Made by a program: the position numbers and the translations under genes. Below are positions 1 to 10,800 of a stretch of 64,000 bases of DNA, one piece after another. The notes beneath the pieces were generated by a model. The model did not search any database. It saw nothing but the letters and a program-made list of their open reading frames with translations, and was not told where the DNA came from. Every line of letters starts with the position of its first letter. The first letter of the stretch is position 1. This DNA comes from Aldrovandia affinis (taxonomy: Eukaryota; Chordata; Actinopteri; Notacanthiformes; Halosauridae), in the NCBI GenBank assembly GCA_029706075.1, contig JAINUG010000166.1, positions 217,501 to 281,500 on the forward strand, given 5' to 3'.

Positions 1-149
1 AGGGGAAATCAATCTTTTCTCCCTTAATAAAGACATCTACTAAGCATAATAATAATATATTATAATAGTATATGTTATAATAGTAGTCCGTGGTGTGACA
101 GCTCTTTTATGTGTGTGCCATAGTGTGTCATAACGTGTCCTTCGTGCAG

Positions 150-3100
150 ACGGTGAACCAGCTCGCCATGGAGACGCGACGGGTGATGAGGGGCAGCCAC
201 TCGCGCAAGACGGCCGCCTTCGTCAGGGTCAGTCTCTCCTGGGGGAGGGGCGCAGCGCGTAATGAGGGGAACGAGGCTTCACCAACCCTTGGAATGGCCA
301 GAGTTACCAAGTGTCATTGGTGTCTTGCTGATTCGAGTTGCAGTCTTTAGAAAGTAATTTCATTGGTTCATGCCTGTGATTGACAGCACGTGGTAGCTCC
401 ACCCCTATTGTGGGGTTTATTAAGCTGCACGCCCCTGTCACTAGGTATATGAGTGAGAGTGTCACGTCGAGAGATTGGCATACATTATGACGTCAGTATT
501 ACAGGAAGTCCTCTGAAATGAGTTCCCCCTCATGTTGTATTGCCATCTGTGGAGGACGTTGGTCTCGGCCACGTGGGAGTGGCATGGTTGCCTGTCTTTA
601 CATGTGGAGGCCTTTGGAGCAACCTTCCGGGCCACGGTTTACTCTCACACTCTGTGAGAGTGCCAAACCTGCCCCCGGAAAGTCTACCTGCTCCAAAGGC
701 CTCCACATGTAAAGACAGGCAACCATGCCACTCCCACGTGGCCGAGACCAACGTCCTCCACACCATCATAATTGAATAGTGAGGTAATGTTACTTACCTG
801 GCATCACTCGTCCTCACTTCCCGTCTTCTCGCTCTTTGTGTCTCTCTCCCCCTAAGGCGTGTGCTGCCTACAGCTTCATCACCATCCCCTCTCTCACCAG
901 CATCTTCAGCAGGCTCAACCTCTACCTGCTCTCTGGACAAGTGGCGCTGGCCAACCAATGTCTCTCCCAGGGTGAGTTGTCAGGCAGAGGGAAGTCCTGC
1001 CTGCAGGCCTGACACTGCAAATGGTGCCAATAGTGTTTGAATGCATTTGTCCGGTTCTCTCTCTCTCTCTCTTGTGCTTTTTCTCTCTCCCTCTGTGTCT
1101 CTCACTCTTTCCCTCCCTCCCTCACACTATCTCTCTCTCTCTCTCTCTAGCTCTGACAGACACGCTCTACTGAAAGACTTCAACATATACACTGTTGGGA
1201 GGTCGTGAGACTCTTCACACGTGTTATGCACCACTTAAGGACATTCTCTCTCCCTCTCCCTCCCTCTCTCTCTCTCCATCACAGCGGATGCGTTCCTAAA
1301 AGCAGCGGTCAGTGTTCTGCCGGAGGTGCCTCGCAGCATCAGCATCGAGGGCAAGCTGCGCTCCTCCGAGGGCTTCCTGCTTGACTTCATCAACAACTTC
1401 CTGTCCACCCTGCTGGTGGTCCCGGTTAGTCCCGCCCCTTCCACTTCTCCTCTAACAAGCTCCTGTGAAAACATGCTGTAGCTGAATGTAATAATAGGGG
1501 AGGGACAGTGTTCACAATATTCATTTCAATATTACAGTAACTATTCCAATATATTTGCTGCTACAAGGACACAAATAATGTCAAAAACACATCTAGAGGA
1601 TAAACATGCCTGACAGTCATGCAGGCAAAGTCTCCAATGTAATAGCTTTTCAGGAACGAATAAGGGGTGTGTGTGTTAATTTGTATGCATGTGTGTGGTT
1701 GTGTGTGTGTGTTAATTTGTATGCATGTGTGTGGTTGTGTGTGTGTGTGCGTGCGTGTGTCTGTGTGTGTGTGTGTGTGTGTGCGTGTGTGTGTGTGTGT
1801 GTGTATGTCTGTGTGTGTCTGTGTGTGTGTGGATTTTGGAGCAGGGTGTGCTGCTGGTGTGTGTCACGCATGGTGCAGGATTACACTCAGGACCACCCGG
1901 AGCAGGGTGTGCTGTACCTGGTTCGGGGGCTGCTCAACATGGTGCAGGATTACACTTGGGAGGATAGCAGCGATGCCAAGGTGCGCGTATACATCAGTGC
2001 ACTGCACCTGCTGGCAGCCCTGAGTCAGGAGAGCTACCTGTACTCTATCCCCAAAGGTAAACACACACACACATACCTGTACTCTATCCCCAAAGGTAAG
2101 ACACACACACACACCTGTACTCTATCCCCAAAGGTAAGACACACACATACCTGTACTCTATCCAAAGGTAAGACACACACAAAAACGTGTGCGCGGGCAG
2201 TGAAAACTGGCTGATGTGGCTCTTTCTTGCTCTCTCTCTCTCAGTGGACTCTAATGAGACGCTGTACGGAGGGGACCCCAAGTTTGTGGCGGAGATCAAT
2301 AAGCTGTGTGAGACCCTGATAGGACAGGTGCTGGACCACCTGAAGACCCTGGGGAGAGACGAGGTGACCTTAACACACCCCACCTGTGACACTGTGTACT
2401 GAGAGACCTTAACACACCCCACCTGTGACACTGTGTACTGAGAGACCTTAACACACCCCACCTGTGACACGCAGTACTGAGACTCAACACACCCCACCTG
2501 TGACACGCAGTACTGAGACTCAACACACCCCACCTGTGACACGCAGTACTGAGACTCAACACACCCCACCTGTGACACGCAGTACTGAGAGACCTTAACA
2601 CACCCCACCTGTGACACGCAGTACTGAGACTCAACACACCCCACCTGTGACACGCAGTACTGAGACTCAACACACCCCACCTGTGACACGCAGTACTGAG
2701 ACTCAACACACCCCACCTGTGACACGCAGTACTGAGAGACCTTAACACACCCCACCTGTGACACGCAGTACTGAGACTCAACACACCCCACCTGTGACAC
2801 GCAGTACTGAGAGACCTTAACACACCCCACCTGTGACACGCAGTACTGAGACTCAACACACCCCACCTGTGACACGCAGTACTGAGACTCAACACACCCC
2901 ACCTGTGACACGCAGTACTGAGAGACCTTAACACACCCCACCTGTGACACGCAGTACTGAGAGACTCAACACACCCCACCTGTGACACGCAGTACTGAGA
3001 GACTGACACACCCCACCTGTGACACGCAGTACTGAGACTCAACACACCCCACCTGTGACACGCAGTACTGAGACTCAACACACCCCACCTGTGACACTGT

Positions 3101-4441
3101 GTACTGAGAGACCTTAACACACCCCACCTGTGACACGCAGTACCGAGAGACCTTAACACACCCCACCTGTGACACGCAGTACTGAGACTCAACACACCCC
3201 ACCTGTGACACGCAGTACTGAGACTCAACACACCCCACCTGTGACACGCAGTACTGAGACCTTAACACACCCCACCTGTGACACGCAGTACTGAGAGACC
3301 TTAACACACCCCACCTGTGACACTGTGTACTGAGAGACCTTAACACACCCCACCTGTGACACTGTGTACTGAGAGACCTTAACACACCCCACCTGTGACA
3401 CGCAGTACTGAGAGACCTTAACACACCCCACCTGTGACACGCAGTACTGAGACTCAACACACCCCACCTGTGACACGCAGTACTGAGACTCAACACACCC
3501 CACCTGTGACACGCAGTACTGAGAGACCAACACACCCCACCTGTGACACGCAGTACTGAGAGACCTCAACACACCCCACCTGTGACACGCAGTACTGAGA
3601 GACTTCAACACACACTCTACACCAACATACACATACACGAGATGTCATGAGACTCACACGTGTTATGCACCACTTAAGAACATTATCAAAACACATTCAT
3701 ACAGGCTGTGTGAACTACCCTGAAGGGAGGCATTCCTCAAGCACGTCTGTAGAGATGTGGAAATGTTCCGCTAAAGCTTGTCGCCTTTAGCACGTCAAGA
3801 CGTCTGCTCTCAGCTGTTTGTTGATGTATGTACAGGATGTATTGTTCAAGGCCTTTATGCAGATGATTTCTTGTCTCCCTGGGTTCCTCTACATACAGGG
3901 ATGGCAGATGAAAATCTGGCGTAATATACAGTTTATGGTAAACATTGCACATGGTTCCTAACAAGCAAATTAAGTGTACTGCCTCATTCTGTAGGTGTGT
4001 GCCTGTGAGTTTATCTGTCTACCTCTCTCTGACTGCGTGTGTGTGTGTGTGTGTGTGTGTTTCAGGGAGTGCGCAGACAGGGCAGTCTGGCGTTCTCGCT
4101 GTTCGGCTGCCTGCTGGCACATGGAGATCTGCGCAACAACAAACTCAACCAGCTGGCCGTCAATCTGTGGAACCTCAGCCACAAGCATGGCTACTGTGAC
4201 ACACGCACATCGGTGAGCGCACGCACATAGAAAAGACATAGACACTCATATACATACACACACACACGACACTCGTAGACACGTACACACATACACAGAG
4301 ACATACACATAGACACGAACACAGAATCACACACACATTCGTACACAGACAAACACACATACACACACTCGTACAGACATACACATACACAGATGCTCAA
4401 ACAGAGACATACACAAACACACCACACAGACACACCACACA

Positions 4442-4481
<40 letters not shown>

Positions 4482-4843
4482 GAGACACTCACACATACAG
4501 ACACTCACACATAGACACTCAAACACACACAGGAACACACACACACACACACACACACACAGAGACCCAACCTAGACACAAGCAGAGACACACAGAGGCA
4601 GGCTCGCACATGTGCACACACATCAAAGACACACACACAGGCAGGGGAACCAAAAGCGCACACATCGCATACAGAATAAAGCAAAGTGCGATGTAATACA
4701 AACGCTGTATAAATTCACCATGCCGTTTGTGTCTCTCTGGGCAGGTGCGCACCCTGGAGTACATCAAACACCAGGGCCAGCAGCCCAGCATGAGCCACAT
4801 CTCGGAGATGGCTCTACGGCTCTCCCTGCAGTCCAGGGCCTGA
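150..4843 (+). CDS. vps35l: VPS35L, C-terminal part (last 7 coding exons)
   Basis: Retriever subunit VPS35L (formerly C16orf62), a VPS35-like alpha-solenoid protein that works with VPS26C and VPS29 in the Commander assembly to recycle membrane cargo from endosomes. Coding exons read at 150-227, 857-971, 1285-1424, 1891-2056, 2245-2363, 4066-4212 and 4745-4843; all have AG/GT edges, phases agree, and together they give 287 residues ending in TGA at 4841-4843. Diagnostic stretches are [41 protein letters not shown] and [14 protein letters not shown], which follow human VPS35L closely. The 5' part of the gene lies left of the window. The acceptor at 1890/1891 has a poor pyrimidine tract because the sequence before it is a diverged copy of the exon itself. 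No frame breaks were seen. Confidence 0.96.
548..762. mobile_element. Foldback/MITE-like hairpin element in vps35l intron
   Basis: A 215-bp element whose first and last 74 bases (548-621 and 689-762) are perfect inverted copies, with a 67-base centre that also pairs partly. It begins TGTGGAGG and ends CCTCCACA and is flanked directly by CCATC on both sides (543-547 and 763-767), a likely 5-bp target duplication. It codes for nothing. Perfect arms suggest recent insertion or conversion. I cannot assign a family. Confidence 0.8.
1054..1149. repeat. CT-rich simple repeat
   Basis: Interrupted (CT)n stretches in the intron before the vps35l exon at 1285. The 3' end of the same intron (1246-1280) is also CT-rich and serves as a pyrimidine tract. 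Confidence 0.8.
1202..1246. repeat. Short dispersed repeat, copy 1
   Basis: About 43 bases containing CACACGTGTTATGCACCACT recur at 3644-3685 in a later vps35l intron with few differences. The origin is unknown; it may be a fragment of an interspersed element. Confidence 0.6.
1668..1890. repeat. GT microsatellite plus partial copy of the following exon
   Basis: 1668-1834 is an interrupted GT repeat, including a tandem pair of a 45-bp unit. 1835-1890 resembles the first part of the exon at 1891: GGAGCAGGGTGTGCTG and ATGGTGCAGGATTACACT both recur inside the exon. The copy runs straight into the splice acceptor and replaces the expected pyrimidine tract. Confidence 0.75.
2036..2180 (+). repeat. 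Tandem copies of a vps35l exon end with its splice donor
   Basis: Four copies of a 34-39 bp unit made of the last bases of the exon, CTGTACTCTATCCCCAAAG, then GTAA and a short CA run. Candidate donors start at 2057, 2096, 2134 and 2168. The first reads GTAAAC; the other three read GTAAGA, closer to consensus. Use of the second would add 39 bases in frame. Confidence 0.9.
2373..3610. repeat. 36/39-bp minisatellite, 33 copies
   Basis: Tandem array of units containing CACCCCACCTGTGACACGCA, alternating between a 36-bp form and a 39-bp form with an extra GAGACCTT-type ending. I counted 33 copies of CACCTGTGAC. It starts ten bases after the splice donor at 2363/2364 and fills most of the intron before 4066. 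Several units carry CACTGTGT in place of CACGCAGT. Unit lengths divisible by three explain long stop-free stretches on the minus strand, which are not genes. Confidence 0.97.
4213..4570. repeat. Degenerate CA-repeat region
   Basis: About 350 bases of interrupted CA repeat begin directly at the splice donor of the vps35l exon ending at 4212. Nothing else is visible here. Confidence 0.85.
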
Positions 4844-5185
4844 ACTGCGCTTACCCAGCCTGCACCCCAAATGCGTCCATCTACAGAACCCCCAGAACTG
4901 CAGCCCCTGCCCCACTGCCCAAGCAAGACCGGCCCACCTCACCGCCCCCCCCCACCAGCAAACTCACACTTCTGCCTGTTTCCCAGCTGTATCAGAACAA
5001 GCATGCAACACTAAACAGCAGCCAGTAACACAAAGGACTACCAGTGGCTGTTAATGAGTGTAACACCGTATTATTCTAGAGACACGTCTAGCTTAACCTC
5101 CTACTCTTGCTTTGCAATGATTGGTGTACTTGTGTATGTGTGAGATTCTCCACCCCCATTCTGCGCTTAAGTCTCTTTTTGTACA

Positions 5186-5191
5186 AATAAA
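5186..5191 (+). promoter_or_regulatory. Polyadenylation signal of vps35l
   Basis: AATAAA about 345 bases after the stop codon. Cleavage would fall near 5205-5215, giving a 3' UTR of about 0.37 kb. Confidence 0.7.
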
Positions 5192-5214
5192 TCGTTCATT
5201 TCTTGGTGAATGGT

Positions 5215-6967
5215 GGCGAGTCGATGCAGTAATGTCAAAAGCGAAGCAGTCGAGGAGATCAAGGATATAGTTGAATTTATTTGGTTAAATTCAGAGGGGT
5301 ACGGTTCATTTCATTCAGTCAGCGCCTCGTCCCATTCCCACAGCATTGGCGCCGATACATAGTGCGTCGTCAAGAGTAAATTCAAACTGCGCTCGCGTGA
5401 CTCGTGAAACAGTGCAGGAGACCCCGACGGCCCGGGGGTCTGGCGTTGGAGCCCGGGGCCACAGCTCTCTGACAGGAAAACAAGAGGAAGCGTGCGCTGC
5501 TTCCAGACATTGTAACGACCGAGCGAATCCCAACTGCTGAGAAGCGGGAGAATGTACAGGGGTACAGACCCCAGGATGAGTACTCAAGTTTTGTGCTTAA
5601 AACATTTTGGGGTGGGGGGGGGTGGGGTGGGGTGGAGGGGGAAAAATAAAGCATTTTTGAAGTTTGGACAAAATAACTTTAATAAAACATTTTGAACAAA
5701 TGTAGGCCAGATATAAATAAAATACTGAATTAACCCCAAAATAACATTCCGAGAAAGGTTTGCCGTCAGCAGAGACTCGCTACAGACTGCTGTAATCACC
5801 CAGGGACCCAGTCTCACTCCAAAAACCATACGGAGCGGAAAATACAATGTGTCAGCCATTAACTTTATTTACTTATTTGGTAAATCATTTAACAAACACC
5901 CCCTTTGCATTCCAAATCAAAGTTATCAAAAACAAAACGATGAAGATCAACATGCTGGCTTGTAAGCATACAAGTCCGTGACTTCTTTCTTGCGTCCCTG
6001 CAACTCGGGCAGAGGTCGCCCTGTCACTCACACATTCTACGTACATGTCTGATACGCACTGGAATACATTCAAGGCTAAGATCGCGCCCGGGCTATCTGT
6101 TGCAGGTGGTTTCGTTTTGGTCGCCTTGAACAGAAAACGGACCTTACTTAAGACGTTGACATTGCTCTCATCAGACTTCAGTAGTTGTGGCAGTATTATT
6201 GTGATGTCATTCGCATCTTGACCAATAGAAACTCCAGTGCAGCTGAAGGTTCTGGATGAGACCAAGGATTCTAGAGTCCCGATTCCTCATTTTGTTATGC
6301 GCACGTCCACACAATTATTGGAGATACTATAATAGCACACACACACACACACACAAGAAAACTTTTACTGGAAATTCATACTTTTTTTTTTTTTAATCCA
6401 CGCTTTTTAAAACGCCACGTTTTAGACGTCCACAAGCATTGGCTTCCCCCCTCTGGCATAACAAACTTTATATACGCGTCCATTGCGATGGTCGAGCTGT
6501 AGAGACCAGCCGTTGCTCTCCGTACGACACTAAGAATTTCACACTACCTTATACCTCAGCGCCAAACTCCAAAGCATTCGCTCCGTAAAATGTCCCAGAA
6601 CTTTTCAGTAAAATGAGAGACGATAGGTTCATACACGCTGGACATTGGTATGAGACTGAAGCCAATAGGACACTTTACTGGTCTCGGAGACGAGCGAGTG
6701 TAAAGCGGCCTTACGATGGGACAGTACAACAGTGTGAACGGGGCCGCTTCTGACTATTTACTCGTTTTAGTTCTTCAGCTTTTCCTCAGCCCCTCCAAAC
6801 GGTCTGGAGAAAAACGGGGGAAAGAAAACGAGCAGTCCAAGAGGACTTTGGGTACTGACAACCGCAAGCTAGCAGCAGAGTTGGAATTTACTTGCATTCA
6901 CAGGAGCATGCCACATACAATCACTTAGATAAATGCTTATGTGAACCAGCTACATACCACACGCACG

Positions 6968-7064
<97 letters not shown>

Positions 7065-7841
7065 CTGTGCTCTTTCACACTTTTAACAAACTCGTGGTCA
7101 AGCCTGGCCGCACTCTCGCCAGATTAACCACTCTCAAACATATCTCCAAGTGAACACCTACCTACGCAGTCCAAAACCCCAACCCCCCACCCACCCGCCC
7201 CACCTAAGTGTTGAGGATGTCAATATACATTTACAAGGAGTATAAGTTATTACCATTACTATTATTAATACAATTACTGCCCACCCCTTGGGTCACACAT
7301 GGAAGATGGCCCACAGGCCTGGTCAGTGTCTCTTCCCCCCCCCCCCCAAGCCAGGAGAGGAGCTCTGAACGGAACAGAGGAGGTCTGCCACACCCAGAGT
7401 AGGCGAGCCGCGGAGCTGTGTGTAACGTTAACGGTAAAACGCAAAGCGCTTGTGGCATTTGTGCCTTTCGTCCCTGTAGATGAGAAGAAAAAGTCCAGAG
7501 AAAACTGACTGACTGTCGCCTCTTTTCCCCCTCCCTCGTTTGAAAAACCAACATACACTGAACTCAAAACGTCCATGGAACTAGGAGAAATGGAAAAATA
7601 ACAAATAAAATATAATGGAACATTATTCTGAAATATAATGAACTTTCATTAAAAAAAAAAAAAAATTATAATTCTATTTTGTTTTGTTTGTGTTTGTTTC
7701 CAATCTGGCCCAGTCTGGGTGGGGAGTGGGAGTATGAGTAAGGGCTGCCGGGTTCTTGCTCGGGTTCTGGGTTGGATGTGTTGACACGGTGTGGTGACCA
7801 GCTGCCCCCTGCTGTGGCCCCTGGCAGCTCCTCCCCCACCC
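5215..7841. other. Convergent vps35l/get4 3' region
   Basis: No conserved coding exon was found. Part of this should be the get4 3' UTR on the minus strand; candidate minus-strand AATAAA signals lie at 5864-5869 and 5276-5281. It includes a G-rich run at 5608-5640, a short CA repeat at 6338-6356, a long CA repeat at 6971-7063 and an A run near 7650. A stretch around 5300-5560 of higher GC with GGCGCC could be a degraded LTR-type fragment, but I could not prove it. Confidence 0.45.
6971..7063. repeat. CA microsatellite
   Basis: Pure (CA)n of about 46 units in the probable get4 3' UTR or intergenic region. Confidence 0.97.
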
Positions 7842-10800
7842 TCAGTCCAGCTCGATGGGGCTGCTGTCCTCCTGTGCCTCCTCGCCCTCCTCCTCCTCTC
7901 CGGACCCCATCAAGCTGTTCAGGAGGTTGCCTGAGAGATGGAAAGAGGCCGCCCCCAAGGGCTATAAGCACAGAGTCCATAGTACATTACATTACAGGCA
8001 TTTAGCAGACGCTCTTATCCAGAGCGACTTACAGTTTACATTTCTTTACAATCCATTTATACAGCTGGATATTAACTGAAGCAATTCAGGTTAAGTACCT
8101 TGCTCAAGGGTACAACTGCAGTGTCCCACCTGGGGATAGAACCTGCAACCTTAACATTACAAGCCCAGTTCCCTAACCATTATACCACACTGCCTGCCTT
8201 AGTCTACCCACATGGTGAACTCCATCCATCCACAGTTGGGAGTTTACTGTGCTACAGGTAACTGCCAAAATAAAGGCAACACTTGAGTAAATGAGGGAGC
8301 ATTTAAACTGATACAGTACCGCAGTTGTCCCCAAGGGCCTGGACACAGCCAATCCTGGCAGATAGGTCCTCCCCTTTCCATTGGCCATTGGCCCCGCCCT
8401 GGAACTCTCCTAGCCCAGATCAGGGCCATTTGAGTGTCCCGTCCGGATTACCAAAGTGTTGCCTTTATTTTGCCAGTTACCTGTACATTACAGTTTATGA
8501 ATGTTCCAGAAGAGGCGTGCCTGAGAACGGAACATTCACTGCAAGTCATGAGTCACCAAAAGGCACATAACAGGGTCACACATCTTGAGGTTCCAAAATT
8601 AACTCTGTCATTACTAATACCCAAGTGCTGCTCTGAGGAGGGATGCTCATTTTAAGACATTTCCTTGATTGATTGTCGCCCACGTTAACAAACAATGAAT
8701 CCATTTTTTCCTCTGTACCGTATGACAGAATACAAAATGCATGTTTTTATCCCTCAATCAAAGCTTTATTTTAAACTTTTGAGACACGGGCCTATTTTAA
8801 CAGCATAAAACAATAAGAATTATGAAGGAAATGAAATGAAACACCATTCAGTCGGCCTAACAATGAAAACAATATTCCTTTTGAAATGGAAAGGGCTCTG
8901 GCAGCGTAGGCTTGGCAACTTGAAAACAAAAAAGCCTACCTCCTAACTTTCGAGTCCTGACTCGTCCCCTTACTGGTTTTTATTTAAGAATATAAACATA
9001 TCCACGTGTTCAGGGGTGAGCCGTGTGCGCAGCTTGTTTACAGTAAGACCAGCCGCTGAGAACACTCGTTCCGACGAAACCGATGTCCCGGGGATGCATA
9101 AATACTGTCGTGCCAACTTATGCCAGTCTAGGGAATCTTCCTAATTATGTTTTGGGGAGCATCGATAATGGTCTTATGCGTTATATTTGGCCTTTGCTCA
9201 GCACCTAACTAGATGTGCATTTTGGTTGCCAAATATAAGATCCTTCAGCAACCGTTAGCATAACTCAGACGGGTCTAATTTGTTTCCCTGAGGTGGAGAA
9301 AGTTAACACAATTTGGAACCGAGTTCCTAGATGCTGGTGTGGACGGTGTGCGATTCCCTGGGCGCAGCTGTTAAAAATGAAACCAGCGAGAAAAACTCAG
9401 AGAAATACGGAAGTAACGTTAGGCGTGCTTAGCGAATACAAGAGACCACGCTGTTGTCGGCTGAGGTAACGTTAGGCTATACAAAATATGATTGTAAATT
9501 GTTTCTTTTGTGAAATATTGCTAGATAAATTTGATAAAATCAGCAAGGTTTTAACCGTTGTTTCAAAGCAATATTATTACACTCACTAGAGTTTGTGCTA
9601 TTTTTGTGAGTTTGTGCGTGGATAACTCCGCTGTGCTGTGATACATAATCGTATCGATCAAATTCTTAATGTCGATCATTAACATCCGGAGCCCTGAGTA
9701 ACTTCCCTGAATCAGCGGTGCACTGTAATACATTACATTACATTACAGGCATTTGGCAGACGCTCTTATCCAGAGCGACGTACAACAAAGTGTTAACCGT
9801 AGTCAAGAACAGTTTAGCTGAAAGCCAGCCTAGCGGGAAGTACAGTTCCTAGGTGCTAGGAGCAGCCACATAGTTAAACTAGGACCCTGTAGGTAAATAT
9901 GTAGCCACAATTCAAAGGTAGCAATAAAACAATCAGTGCGGAAAATAATGCCTAAGCCTAATACAATACATAAACAAGTAGACATAATACTAATACTAAG
10001 CAGCTACGTCCCTAAGTTAACAAAAAACGGACTACAGGGAGAGGTGCACCCTGAAGAGGTGCAGTGGTGCTATTTGTGTTCCATGTGCACGTTTATCCAG
10101 GCCAGCGACAGCTCCCATGTGAGAGTCCCATTCACACCTGCTGAGCCAGCCTCTCCTGCGCCCCCGCCACAAAAACGGCGACTCATCTTACCTAGTAACC
10201 CACCGTAGGATGAAGACTGTTTGGGCGGCACTCCGAAGAAAAGCTGTCCTATTCTGTCCAGGTACTGCCGCAGGAAGGGGTGGGGGGGGAGAGGGGGGGA
10301 GAGAAGAAGAAGAGCTGCTGTAAGAACCTGACAGTGGCCACTGTCCACCCGAAACTATCACAGCGCATCCCAATGATGCAGGTCATAAGAGCAGTGCTGA
10401 ACAGTGTGTAGCAGAGCGGCCATGCTGGAACACGCAGAGACAGGTGCTCCTCACCTCATTATACATAGGGTCCCTCTTCAGTGAAGGCTGATACTGCTCA
10501 CACAACACTGTGAAGACCGTTAACTTCCCCCTGGGTACGCACACGCACACGCAGCACACACACACGCACACACACGGACGCAACACGCACACACGCACGC
10601 ACGCACGTACACCCACACCACACACACACACACACACACACATAAGAAGCAAAACAAAAGAGAGCCTTAGACACAAACCACTATGTTTATATTGATTGAC
10701 AACAACTTAACGCAATGGAAATAAATGCAGCTAGGCAGTTATTAAAGAGAGCTTTGCATTCTCACACAGCTGAGGAAGTATCATTCCCTATAACTGAGCA

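Noticed and set aside
2373..3610. CRISPR-like array
   Set aside because: Units abut without unique spacers, it lies in a vertebrate intron, and there are no cas genes.
2084..3696. Long stop-free minus-strand frames (repeats of [12 protein letters not shown] and [12 protein letters not shown])
   Set aside because: They are translations of a 36/39-bp minisatellite; unit lengths divisible by three keep several frames open and there is no unique protein part.
5215..5600. LTR with GGCGCC primer-site-like sequence near 5345
   Set aside because: No paired ends, target duplication or coding remnant could be found.
5885..6265. Minus-strand 126-codon frame with a hydrophobic C-terminal end
   Set aside because: No similarity to any family I know, and it lies in the probable get4 3' region; chance length is plausible.
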